In this document: piece by piece, positions 1-5,254 of the stretch
How positions within the stretch are numbered: position 1 is the first letter of the stretch
Layout of the letters: the number at the start of each line of letters is the position of its first letter
Assembly (NCBI RefSeq): GCF_937858865.1
Contig: NZ_CALLYO010000022.1
Coordinates: 1 to 5,254 of the forward strand
Length of the DNA stretch: 5,254 nucleotides
DNA from: an uncultured Amaricoccus sp.
Lineage (GTDB): Bacteria > Pseudomonadota > Alphaproteobacteria > Rhodobacterales > Rhodobacteraceae
Reading direction: 5' to 3'
Notes under the pieces: generated by a model
Seen by the model: only the letters and a program-made list of their open reading frames with translations
Databases searched by the model: none
What the model was told of the DNA's origin: nothing
Made by a program: the position numbers and the translations under genes

Positions 1-14
1 CCGCAGCGCGACCA

Positions 15-1520
15 TCACGCCGCTACCGTGGTCGACTTTTGCACCGCCGTTCCCAGCAGGTTCCAGGGCGCACCTGTATGCTTCCGGCGATAGTAGTGGA
101 AGCGCTTCGAGAAGGTCTCCGAGAGCTTCTTCCTCGCCGCCGACCGCTTGACCTTCGGAAAGAGACGACCGGGACCGGCGCGGCGAGCAAGCTCCGGGAG
201 GCCGACGGCTTCGAGGTTGGAGTGGAGGGGAACCCGGCGAAGGGACGGCTCGTTCTTCGCCGTCTGGCTGCTGGGATCGGAAATCTGGACATGGATCCAG
301 CCCTCGACGATGTCTGTGCCCTTGAGCTGGAGAATCTCCTCTGCCCGCATGCCCGTGTGCGCTGCGATCAGCGGTGCCCAGAAGAGCGCGTCGTCGGGCT
401 CCCTCGGTCCGTTCGCGAAGATCGGTGTCCGGAAGAGCCTCTCCGACTCTTGCGGCGTCCACCCCGTGCGCTTGTTGCGGACCTCGCGACGTGTCCGGCT
501 GGCGAGTTCGGAAGCGTCGGGGATGACCAGCCGCATCGGGTTCGAGGCGACTTCGTTGAGCGCCACGCCCCAGTCGAGAATCGCCGCGATCGCGCGCGCG
601 TGACGAACGATCGTCGCGGTCTTCAGCCTGGGGATGCGCCTGGCGGCCGCCGCGTCCTCGATGACGCCCTCGGGCGCGTTCGCCCTGCGCAGTTCCGCCT
701 TGATGGTCTCGACCTTGACCAACTCCTCGGCGTCGGCCTCCTGGATTGCCCGGCGCATCCCGATGCGTTCCTTGCCCTTGCCGTGCTTCTGCGGCACCCG
801 CGCGAGGTCGGAGACGAAGTCGGCGCAGACCTGCTCCGACAAGGCCTCGCCGCCGAGATAGTCGACGAAGAGGGCGATCGACCCCAGGAAGTTGCCCGAC
901 TGCCCCTGCACGAAGGCCCGGCCGGCACCCTCGTCCCTCGGCTCGATCCTGCGCCTGCAGGGAAATCCTTCCGTCCGCGCCCGGACGTAGCGGTTCGCGA
1001 GGTCCTTGAACGAGGCCGCCGCGCGCGCCACCACCTCCCGGGTCGCCGGGTCGATGCCCTTGCGCTTGCAAGCGTCGTGGTAGGCCTCGGTCATCGCGTC
1101 CATGCCGGACTGCATTGCCCAGAAGTGCTCGATGACCTCGTCGGCGTCGGGCTTGCCGTACCAGCCGCGCGCCTCGGCCTCCGCCTCGAGCGCGGCGCGG
1201 AACGCGGGATCGTCGAGCGGGTCGAGCGCCTGGCGCCGCGCGGCGGCGTCGAGCTCGATCTCTGCGGCGGCCTTCGCCTTCACCGGTCGGTTGGTCATCG
1301 CAATCCGGTCCATCGCCTCGATCCAGGCGCGGACCGTCGCCGGCGTCGGTCCGAGCGGCAACGCGACGGCGACGCGGGCCGCGCGCCTGCGCGCCTCGAC
1401 GCGGTCCTGCGTCCTGAGGGAAACCTCTAACCGCCGGCCGGTTGCCGCGACCTTAACGCGCATCCAGAACACGGCTCCGCGCTGCGAGAGTCGCACGCCG
1501 TGGGACAGACGGTGGGACAT
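15..1520 (-). pseudogene. Tyrosine recombinase (island/phage integrase), C-terminally truncated
   Basis: Site-specific integrase of the tyrosine recombinase family, which would insert and excise a mobile element at the neighbouring tRNA-Gln. The N-terminus (LSQRGAVFWMRVKV, then LEVSLRTQDRVEARRRA) resembles the short N-terminal domain of alphaproteobacterial island integrases. A helical core-binding region follows. Catalytic box I is clear (AHTGMRAEEILQL, Arg codon at 345-347), and the typical RRVPLHSNL and GRLFP segments come after it. The protein then ends at RRKHTGAPWN plus about 15 unrelated residues. The His-x-x-Arg box and the nucleophilic Tyr are missing in all three frames up to the window edge, about 70 residues short by family expectation, so it is probably inactive. 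The start is uncertain. ATG at 1520 has a weak GGGAG 11 nt upstream; ATGs at 1556 and 1565 have no ribosome site. The frame stays open back through the tRNA to 1646, but that part is not coding. Confidence 0.8.
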
Positions 1521-1533
1521 TCCGTGGGACACT
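1498..1533. repeat. Three tandem 12-bp units with core GTGGGACA
   Basis: GTGGGACA occurs exactly at 1500-1507, 1512-1519 and 1524-1531, a perfect 12-bp period. The base two before each core is C and the base just before it is C or G. The repeat overlaps the 5' end of the integrase frame, where it reads as V-S-H-G, M-S-H-R, L-S-H-G on the minus strand. Regular short repeats beside an attachment site could be arm-type integrase sites or an operator for int expression. That role is inferred; only the repeat is seen directly. Confidence 0.7.
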
Positions 1534-1570
1534 CCCGAAATCTGCTCGCAAGCCATTGATTTCATTGGAG

Positions 1571-1596
1571 TGGCTGGGGCGGGAGGATTCGAACCT
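1571..1596 (-). other. Probable attachment site (att) in the 3' part of tRNA-Gln
   Basis: Integrases coded next to a tRNA usually recombine within the T arm and acceptor 3' end. Here the integrase frame begins a few bases beyond the CCA end, so the crossover core most likely lies in this segment, with the element to the left and core chromosome (kdsA) to the right. No second copy of the tRNA 3' end is present in the window, so the exact core and the other border cannot be defined. Confidence 0.4.
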
Positions 1597-1645
1597 CCGG
1601 TACACGGTACCAAAAACCGTTGCCTTACCGCTTGGCCACGCCCCA
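1571..1645 (-). tRNA. tRNA-Gln (anticodon UUG)
   Basis: A 75-nt tRNA gene read on the minus strand. The 5' acceptor strand TGGGGCG pairs fully with CGCCCCA. The anticodon stem is ACGGT/ACCGT around the 7-nt loop TTTTGGT, giving anticodon TTG, which reads CAA and, by wobble, CAG. The T arm carries the conserved GGTTCGAATCC. The discriminator base is G and CCA is encoded at 1573-1571. The U1-A72 pair and G73 are the usual tRNA-Gln identity elements. It lies 41 bp downstream of kdsA on the same strand, and its 3' end faces the integrase, so it is the likely integration target. Its sequence appears intact, so the function should be preserved. Confidence 0.97.
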
Positions 1646-1686
1646 AGCGAGGCTGGTTCTATTGGCGGGCCACTGCGATCACAAGC

Positions 1687-2529
1687 TCAAACCGAAAGGG
1701 GGTGGGCCTTCGCGAGGCGGTCGAACGCCATCAGATCCGTGACGAGCGTCGGCATCCGCGCGAGATCGATCATGTTCGGGCCGTCGGAGGGGGCGCGGTC
1801 GGGGTCCTCATGGGTTTCGATGAAGACCGCCGCCACCCCGAGCGCCACCGCCGCCCGCGCCATCACCGGGGCGAACTCGCGCTGCCCGCCCGAGGAGGTG
1901 CCCTGCCCGCCTGGCTGCTGGACGGAATGGGTCGCGTCCATCACCACCGGATAGCCGGTGCGCGCCATGATCGGCAGGCTGCGCATGTCGGCGACGAGCG
2001 TGTTGTAGCCGAAGCTCACGCCACGCTCACAGAGCAGGATGCGCCCGTTGCCGGTGGAAGCGATCTTGGCCGCCACGTTGGCCATGTCCCAGGGCGCGAG
2101 GAACTGGCCCTTCTTCACGTTGATCGCCGCCCCGGTGCGGCCGGCGGCGAGCAGGAGGTCGGTCTGCCGCGACAGGAAGGCCGGGATCTGCAGCACGTCC
2201 ACCGCCTGCGCCACCGGCGCGCAATGGTCGGGCAGATGCACGTCGGTCAGCACCGGGCAGCCGATCCGCGCCTTCACCTCGGCGAGGATGCGCAGCCCTT
2301 CCTCCATGCCAACGCCGCGGCGGGCCGAGACCGAGGTGCGGTTCGCCTTGTCGAAGGAGCTCTTGAAGACGAATCCCGCCCCGACGGCGGAACAGGTGCG
2401 GGCGAGCGTCTCGGCGATCGTCAGCGCGTGGTCGAGCGTCTCGAGCTGGCAGGGGCCCGCGATCAGCGTCAGGGGCCGGTCGTTCGCGATCTCGATCTCT
2501 CCCACCCGCACCCTTATGGCCTCGGCCAT
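1687..2529 (-). CDS. kdsA: 3-deoxy-8-phosphooctulonate synthase (KDO-8-P synthase), metal-dependent type
   Basis: Cytosolic enzyme that condenses phosphoenolpyruvate with D-arabinose 5-phosphate to KDO-8-phosphate, for the KDO of lipid A-core LPS. The 280-aa length is normal for the family and the protein is one complete TIM barrel. Family motifs are LIAGPC (Cys27), KANRTS (61-66, which separates KDO8P from DAHP synthases), LQIPAFLSRQTDLL (113-126) and NVKKGQFLAP (137-146). Cys27, His201, Glu238 and Asp249 fit the four metal ligands of the metal-dependent class; the E. coli enzyme has Asn in place of this Cys. The start is secure: GGAGG lies 5 nt before the ATG. It diverges from the SDR pair across a 78-bp gap and is followed by tRNA-Gln 41 bp downstream, which may share its transcript. 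The usual KDO partners kdsB and kdsD are not in the window. Confidence 0.97.
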   Translation of the reverse strand: MAEAIRVRVGEIEIANDRPLTLIAGPCQLETLDHALTIAETLARTCSAVGAGFVFKSSFDKANRTSVSARRGVGMEEGLRILAEVKARIGCPVLTDVHLPDHCAPVAQAVDVLQIPAFLSRQTDLLLAAGRTGAAINVKKGQFLAPWDMANVAAKIASTGNGRILLCERGVSFGYNTLVADMRSLPIMARTGYPVVMDATHSVQQPGGQGTSSGGQREFAPVMARAAVALGVAAVFIETHEDPDRAPSDGPNMIDLARMPTLVTDLMAFDRLAKAHPLSV

Positions 2530-2533
2530 GCGT

Positions 2534-2539
2534 TCCTCC
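2534..2539 (-). promoter_or_regulatory. Strong ribosome binding site of kdsA
   Basis: The minus strand reads GGAGGA, with 4 nt between it and the kdsA ATG at 2529. This near-ideal Shine-Dalgarno site fixes the start codon. Confidence 0.8.
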
Positions 2540-2607
2540 GTTACCCACGGGGCTTGACCCCGGTCGCCATCCTCGGTTGGTTCGGTGCCAAAGCAAAGGG
2601 GGAAGCG

Positions 2608-2786
2608 ATGCTGGAGGGACTGTGCGGCAGGGGCGTGCTCGTCACCGGGGCGAGCGTCGGCACCGCCGCGGTCGCCTTCGCCTCGCGGGCGACTGCGCCG
2701 GACCGATCGTCCTTCTCGCCTCGCACATGAGCCGTTACGTCACGGGGCAGATCCTGCACGGCAACGGCGGCCAGTACATGCCCTGA
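2608..2786 (+). pseudogene. Relic of a short-chain dehydrogenase/reductase (internal deletion plus frameshift)
   Basis: Two pieces of an SDR oxidoreductase lie side by side. The first, from ATG 2608 with a GGGGGAAG ribosome site, reads MLEGLCGRGVLVTGAS and matches the N-terminal beta strand and nucleotide-binding loop of an SDR. Its glycine motif is degraded: VGTA where GxG is expected. The second piece, in another frame from about 2697, reads AGPIVLLASHMSRYVTGQ and ends HGNGGQYMP before TGA at 2784-2786, a textbook SDR C-terminus. The roughly 180 middle residues, including the NAAG motif and the Ser-Tyr-Lys catalytic residues, are absent. The first frame runs to TGA at 2728-2730. The relic ends 16 bp before the intact SDR gene, so the two probably formed an operon of two dehydrogenases. 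It cannot be an active enzyme; expression of a short peptide cannot be excluded. Confidence 0.8.
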
Positions 2787-2802
2787 TCCGGGAGAAGTCG
2801 GG

Positions 2803-3588
2803 ATGGACGTTCGCATTGACGGCAAGGTGCTCCTCGTGACGGGAGGGACGCAAGGCGTGGGGCTCGCGATCGCGGAGGAAGCTGCCCGCTCGGGGGCGGC
2901 CGGCATTCTGCTGACCGGCCGCGACGAGGCGAAGGGCGCGGAATCGGTGCGGCGGATCAAGGCCTTGGGCGGGCGGGCGGTCTTCGTCGCGGCGGACATG
3001 GGTGACGCCGCAGCCCCGCCGCGCCTCGTCGAGGCGGCGGCCGATGCCTTCGGGCAGGTCGATCTCCTCGCGAATGCGGCCGGCATGACGACGCGCGGCA
3101 CCGTGCTCGAAAGCGATGCGGTCTATTTCGACCGGATGCTCGCGATCAACACCCGCGGCCCGACGCTGCTGATGCGGGAGCTCATCCGCCATCTGCGCGG
3201 CCGCGGTGCGCCGGGGGCGATCGTCAACATCCTGTCGATCAACGTTCATGGCGGGACGCCCGCGCTCTCGATCTATTCGGCGAGCAAGGCGGCGCTCGCC
3301 CTTCTCACCCGCAATACCGCCTATGCCCATCGCTGGGACCGGATCCGGGTGAACGGCATCAACCTCGGCTGGACGGACACGCCGGGGGAGCGCGAGATGC
3401 AGGCGGAGATGCTGGGGCTTGGCGAGAAGTGGCTGGCGGAGGCGGAGGCGAAGATGCCGTTCGGGCGGCTGGTCAAGCCGGAAGACGTGGGGCGGCTGGC
3501 GCTCTTCTTCCTGAGCGACGCCTCGCTGCCGATGACAGGGGCGCTGGTCGATCAGGACCAGGAGTATTTTCCCGGGGTGCGGGAATAG
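2803..3588 (+). CDS. SDR family NAD(P)-dependent oxidoreductase
   Basis: Classical short-chain dehydrogenase/reductase of 261 aa, the usual length, with a Rossmann fold and no signal peptide. The cofactor loop is TGGTQGVG (13-20), the structural motif NAAG is at 91-94, and the catalytic tetrad is Asn116, Ser145, Tyr158 and Lys162 (YSASK). Beta strand 2 ends in TGR with no Asp, which hints at NADP(H); this is weak inference. The C-terminus TGALVDQDQE departs from the common VDGG ending. Proteins with this ending (DASxPMTG, then LVDxxQ) are, from memory, often encoded near carbohydrate transport and catabolism genes in alphaproteobacteria, so a polyol or sugar substrate is possible but not shown here. 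GGAG lies 8 nt before the ATG. The gene follows the SDR relic by 16 bp and faces yidD convergently. The true substrate is unknown. Confidence 0.92.
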   Translation: MDVRIDGKVLLVTGGTQGVGLAIAEEAARSGAAGILLTGRDEAKGAESVRRIKALGGRAVFVAADMGDAAAPPRLVEAAADAFGQVDLLANAAGMTTRGTVLESDAVYFDRMLAINTRGPTLLMRELIRHLRGRGAPGAIVNILSINVHGGTPALSIYSASKAALALLTRNTAYAHRWDRIRVNGINLGWTDTPGEREMQAEMLGLGEKWLAEAEAKMPFGRLVKPEDVGRLALFFLSDASLPMTGALVDQDQEYFPGVRE

Positions 3589-3716
3589 GCTCCGGCGGAA
3601 CCGTTCCACGGCAAAGGTTTATGGCGATTCGTTCGATCTGGAATGCGGCTGGAAAAAGGCTGGAAAGCGTATTGCGACAAAAAGAGTCGGGATTGATTCG
3701 TTAACGAAGGGGTGCG
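3589..3716. other. Convergent intergenic gap with a 12-bp palindrome; no clear terminator
   Basis: This 128-bp gap separates the ends of the SDR gene and yidD and is less GC-rich than its surroundings. It holds the perfect palindrome TTCGTTAACGAA (3697-3708). GATTCGTT occurs twice (3626-3633 and 3695-3702), as does GGCTGGAAA, and there is a small inverted repeat GGAAC-C-GTTCC (about 3598-3608). None forms a strong GC stem followed by a T run, so I do not call an intrinsic terminator. No credible promoter or small ORF is seen. Confidence 0.5.
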
Positions 3717-3938
3717 TCACTCGGGGACGTTGTCGATGCCCGACCCGCCCCAGGGGTGGCAGCGGAGGATGCGGCGGAGGGCGAGCCAGCCGCCGCGGAG
3801 CGCGCCGTGACGTTCGAGCGCCTCGAGGGCATAGGCTGAGCAGGTGGGCTGGAAGCGACAGTTGTGGCCGACGCGCGGCGAGAAGACCAGGCGGTAGCCC
3901 CGGACCGGAAGGGCGAGGAGGCGGGCGGCGGGGGTCAT
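3717..3938 (-). CDS. yidD: Membrane protein insertion efficiency factor YidD
   Basis: A small protein of the YidD family (DUF37, formerly called a hemolysin-like protein), which in E. coli is membrane-associated and helps YidC/Sec insert inner-membrane proteins. The 73 aa carry the family signature: an amphipathic N-terminus ([19 protein letters not shown]), [15 protein letters not shown] (27-41) with Cys27 and Cys33, then [21 protein letters not shown] with Cys60. Its ATG at 3938 overlaps the stop of the pseudouridine synthase gene (ATGA), and a GAGGA site lies within the end of that gene, so translational coupling is likely. In many bacteria yidD sits with rnpA and yidC; here it follows an rRNA modification gene. 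A much longer open frame upstream is only a shadow of the pseudouridine synthase gene. Confidence 0.95.
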   Translation of the reverse strand: MTPAARLLALPVRGYRLVFSPRVGHNCRFQPTCSAYALEALERHGALRGGWLALRRILRCHPWGGSGIDNVPE

Positions 3939-4978
3939 CGCGCGTCCTCGAACGGATCGGCGGGGGCGTCGTCGGGCCGCCAGCCGAAGAGCGCCCAGGT
4001 GCGGGCCATGTGTTCGGGAAGCTCGGCGGTGAGCGTCAGCCGCTCGCCCGAGATCGGATGCGTCAGCGTCAGCGAGCGGGCGTGCAGGTGGAGCTTGCGG
4101 CTCACGCCGCCGCCGAGCTGGGCGCCCCAGCCTTCGCCGAGATTCTCCTGGCGGTTGCCGCCGTACTTGCCGTCGCCGACGATCGGATGGCCGATCGCGG
4201 CCATATGCGCGCGGAGCTGGTGGGTCCGCCCGGTGACCGGCATCAGGGCGACCCAGGCGGCGCGGGTCGCGGCGGCGTCGATCACCCGGTAGTCGGTGAC
4301 GGCGCGCTTCGCGCCCTCCGTGGACGGAACCTCGGCGGGCGGGACGCAGAGCATCTTCTCGCCCTCGCCACCCGCCCCGTGGCCGGGCGCCTTCACGAGG
4401 CCGAAGCGGACGGTGCCGGCGCGGGGAGAGGGAGCGCCGGCGACGGCGGCCCAGTAGATCTTGCGGGTCGCGCGCGCCTGGAACGCCCGCGCCAGCCCGG
4501 CCGCGGCGTGCGGCGTCCGGGCGAGCAGCAGGAGGCCCGAGGTGTCGCGGTCGAGCCGGTGCACGAGGCGCGGCTTGTCGGGGCGGCCGAACCTGAGCGC
4601 ATCGGCGAGCGCGTCCACATGGCGGTGGCCCTGGCCCGAGCCGCCCTGCACCGGCAGACCCGGCGGCTTGTTGAGGGCGATGATGTCGTCGTCGCGCCAG
4701 ATGACGCAGCCGCGGATCAAGGCCGCGTCGGCCTCGGAGATGGCCGGCGGGGCGGTCGGGATCGGCGCGTCGACGGCCATGGGCGGCAGGCGAACGACCT
4801 GCCCTGCGCCGAGGCGGGTCGCCGGCTTCACCCGGCCGCCGTCCACGCGGATCTCGCCCTTGCGGCACATCCGCTCGATGCGGCCCTGGGGCACCTGCGG
4901 GTAGCGGCGGCGGAGCCACCGGTCCAGGCGCTGGTCGGCCTCCTCGACATCGACGATGATCTGCTGGATGCCGCTCAT
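3935..4978 (-). CDS. rluC: RluA-family 23S rRNA pseudouridine synthase, RluC-like
   Basis: Converts specific uridines of 23S rRNA to pseudouridine; E. coli RluC acts at 955, 2504 and 2580. From ATG 4978 the product is 347 aa, in line with RluC/RluD. An N-terminal S4 RNA-binding domain (about 15-65: [20 protein letters not shown], then GEIRVDG) precedes the catalytic domain. That domain shows [14 protein letters not shown] (102-115), [10 protein letters not shown] (139-148) with catalytic Asp143, and [20 protein letters not shown] (250-269), followed by KLHLHARSL. The GGSG after the NKP motif is closer to RluC than to RluD, but the exact target sites are inferred. No strong ribosome site precedes the ATG; the start is chosen because the S4 domain begins right after it and the frame upstream is low-complexity Ser/Pro/Arg sequence that overlaps the previous gene. 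It lies 31 bp after the preceding gene on the same strand and overlaps yidD by 4 bp. Confidence 0.93.
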   Translation of the reverse strand: MSGIQQIIVDVEEADQRLDRWLRRRYPQVPQGRIERMCRKGEIRVDGGRVKPATRLGAGQVVRLPPMAVDAPIPTAPPAISEADAALIRGCVIWRDDDIIALNKPPGLPVQGGSGQGHRHVDALADALRFGRPDKPRLVHRLDRDTSGLLLLARTPHAAAGLARAFQARATRKIYWAAVAGAPSPRAGTVRFGLVKAPGHGAGGEGEKMLCVPPAEVPSTEGAKRAVTDYRVIDAAATRAAWVALMPVTGRTHQLRAHMAAIGHPIVGDGKYGGNRQENLGEGWGAQLGGGVSRKLHLHARSLTLTHPISGERLTLTAELPEHMARTWALFGWRPDDAPADPFEDAR

Positions 4979-5009
4979 GCGGCTCAGAAGGCCCCGGCAC
5001 CTGCCGTTG

Positions 5010-5254
5010 TCAAGACGCGGAGCGGTCGAGCCGGAGGTCCGTGGCGACCACGCGGGCCGGCAGGAAGCGGAGGTTGGCCGGGACGGGCGCCTCGGGCGCG
5101 CAGTCGGCATCGGCGCCGGGCTCGAAGCCGCTGACCGTCCAGGTGAGGAAGCGCCGGGCCGGCACCGCACGGAAGGCGAGCACCCGGATGGCGCAGTGAC
5201 GCGAGTCGGTCAGGATGCGCGCCGCGAGCTTCAGGACCTCGTCGCAGCGACCTT
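5010..5254 (-). CDS. Unrecognised protein, C-terminal 80 residues only (5' end outside window)
   Basis: An open frame enters from the right window edge and ends at TGA 5012-5010; no start codon can be assigned. The visible part begins GRCDEVLKLAARILTDSRHC and continues AIRVLAFRAVPARRFLTWTV, with a later LRFLPARVVATDLRLD. It is a mixed alpha/beta-looking soluble segment with no membrane helix and two or three scattered Cys. I recognise no family. Amino acid composition is balanced, unlike the Arg/Pro-rich shadow frames over the same bases, which supports coding. It lies on the same strand as the pseudouridine synthase and ends 31 bp before its start, so the two are probably co-transcribed with yidD. 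Confidence 0.65.
   Translation of the reverse strand, partial: GRCDEVLKLAARILTDSRHCAIRVLAFRAVPARRFLTWTVSGFEPGADADCAPEAPVPANLRFLPARVVATDLRLDRSAS

Noticed and set aside
39..1430. Long plus-strand open frame antisense to the integrase
   Set aside because: Arg/Leu-rich composition with no recognisable motif. The minus-strand frame has clear recombinase motifs, and long antisense frames are expected in GC-rich coding DNA.
1498..1533. CRISPR-like repeat
   Set aside because: The units are only 12 bp, contiguous, and overlap the integrase start; there are no spacers of CRISPR length.
1557..1646. N-terminal extension of the integrase frame through the tRNA
   Set aside because: The bases are fully explained by tRNA-Gln, and the first residues only translate the tRNA.
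2548..2562. Small hairpin CGGGG-CTTGA-CCCCG, and a TTGACC resembling a -35 box, between kdsA and the SDR relic
   Set aside because: The stem is only 5 bp with no T run, and no acceptable -10 element lies at the right distance, so neither a terminator nor a promoter can be called.
1102..2730. 542-aa plus-strand open frame crossing the integrase, tRNA and kdsA
   Set aside because: It runs antisense through a tRNA and two recognised genes and has low-complexity composition. Only its last stretch (from 2608) carries real signal, as the SDR relic.
2541..3101. Minus-strand open frame antisense to the SDR genes
   Set aside because: Ala/Arg/Pro-rich shadow with no motifs, opposite a well-supported SDR and its relic.
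3939..5000. Long upstream extension of the yidD frame to about 427 aa
   Set aside because: Only the last 73 residues match YidD. The rest is an Arg/Pro/Gly-rich shadow of the pseudouridine synthase gene.
4979..5170. Upstream extension of the pseudouridine synthase frame to 411 aa
   Set aside because: The extra 64 residues are Ser/Pro/Arg low-complexity sequence and overlap the end of another likely gene; the S4 domain starts right after the ATG at 4978.

Overview
The window is GC-rich chromosomal DNA from a Gram-negative bacterium. It is most likely an alphaproteobacterium, perhaps Rhodobacteraceae. The evidence is the LPS gene kdsA, the strong GC bias at third codon positions, the style of the SDR and RluA-family proteins, and an integrase type common in alphaproteobacteria. 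The order is inferred, not proven.

Left part (1 to about 1570): the edge of an integrated element. A tyrosine recombinase gene on the minus strand starts just past the 3' end of a tRNA-Gln(UUG) gene on the same strand, the usual layout of a genomic island or prophage inserted at a tRNA. The integrase stops after catalytic box I. The His-x-x-Arg box and the nucleophilic Tyr are absent, and the sequence left of about position 62 no longer looks like integrase, so the gene appears broken by an insertion or rearrangement. Three copies of GTGGGACA spaced exactly 12 bp apart lie at the integrase start.

Middle part (1571 to 3588): tRNA-Gln and kdsA (KDO-8-phosphate synthase, metal-dependent type) lie on the minus strand. 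A plus-strand pair diverges from kdsA. Its first member is a relic of a short-chain dehydrogenase/reductase (SDR): an N-terminal piece and a C-terminal piece, in different frames, joined with the middle missing. Its second member is an intact 261-aa SDR with a full catalytic tetrad.

Right part (3717 to 5254): a minus-strand cluster reads, in transcription order, an unrecognised gene (only its 3' end is present), an RluC-like 23S rRNA pseudouridine synthase, and yidD. The last two overlap by ATGA and so are probably translationally coupled. The 128-bp gap between the SDR and yidD is convergent. It holds a 12-bp perfect palindrome and short repeats, but no convincing terminator.

I see no CRISPR array, toxin-antitoxin pair or clearly novel system. 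The most interesting points are the broken island edge at tRNA-Gln, the 12-bp-period repeat at the integrase start, and the collapsed SDR relic next to an intact SDR.
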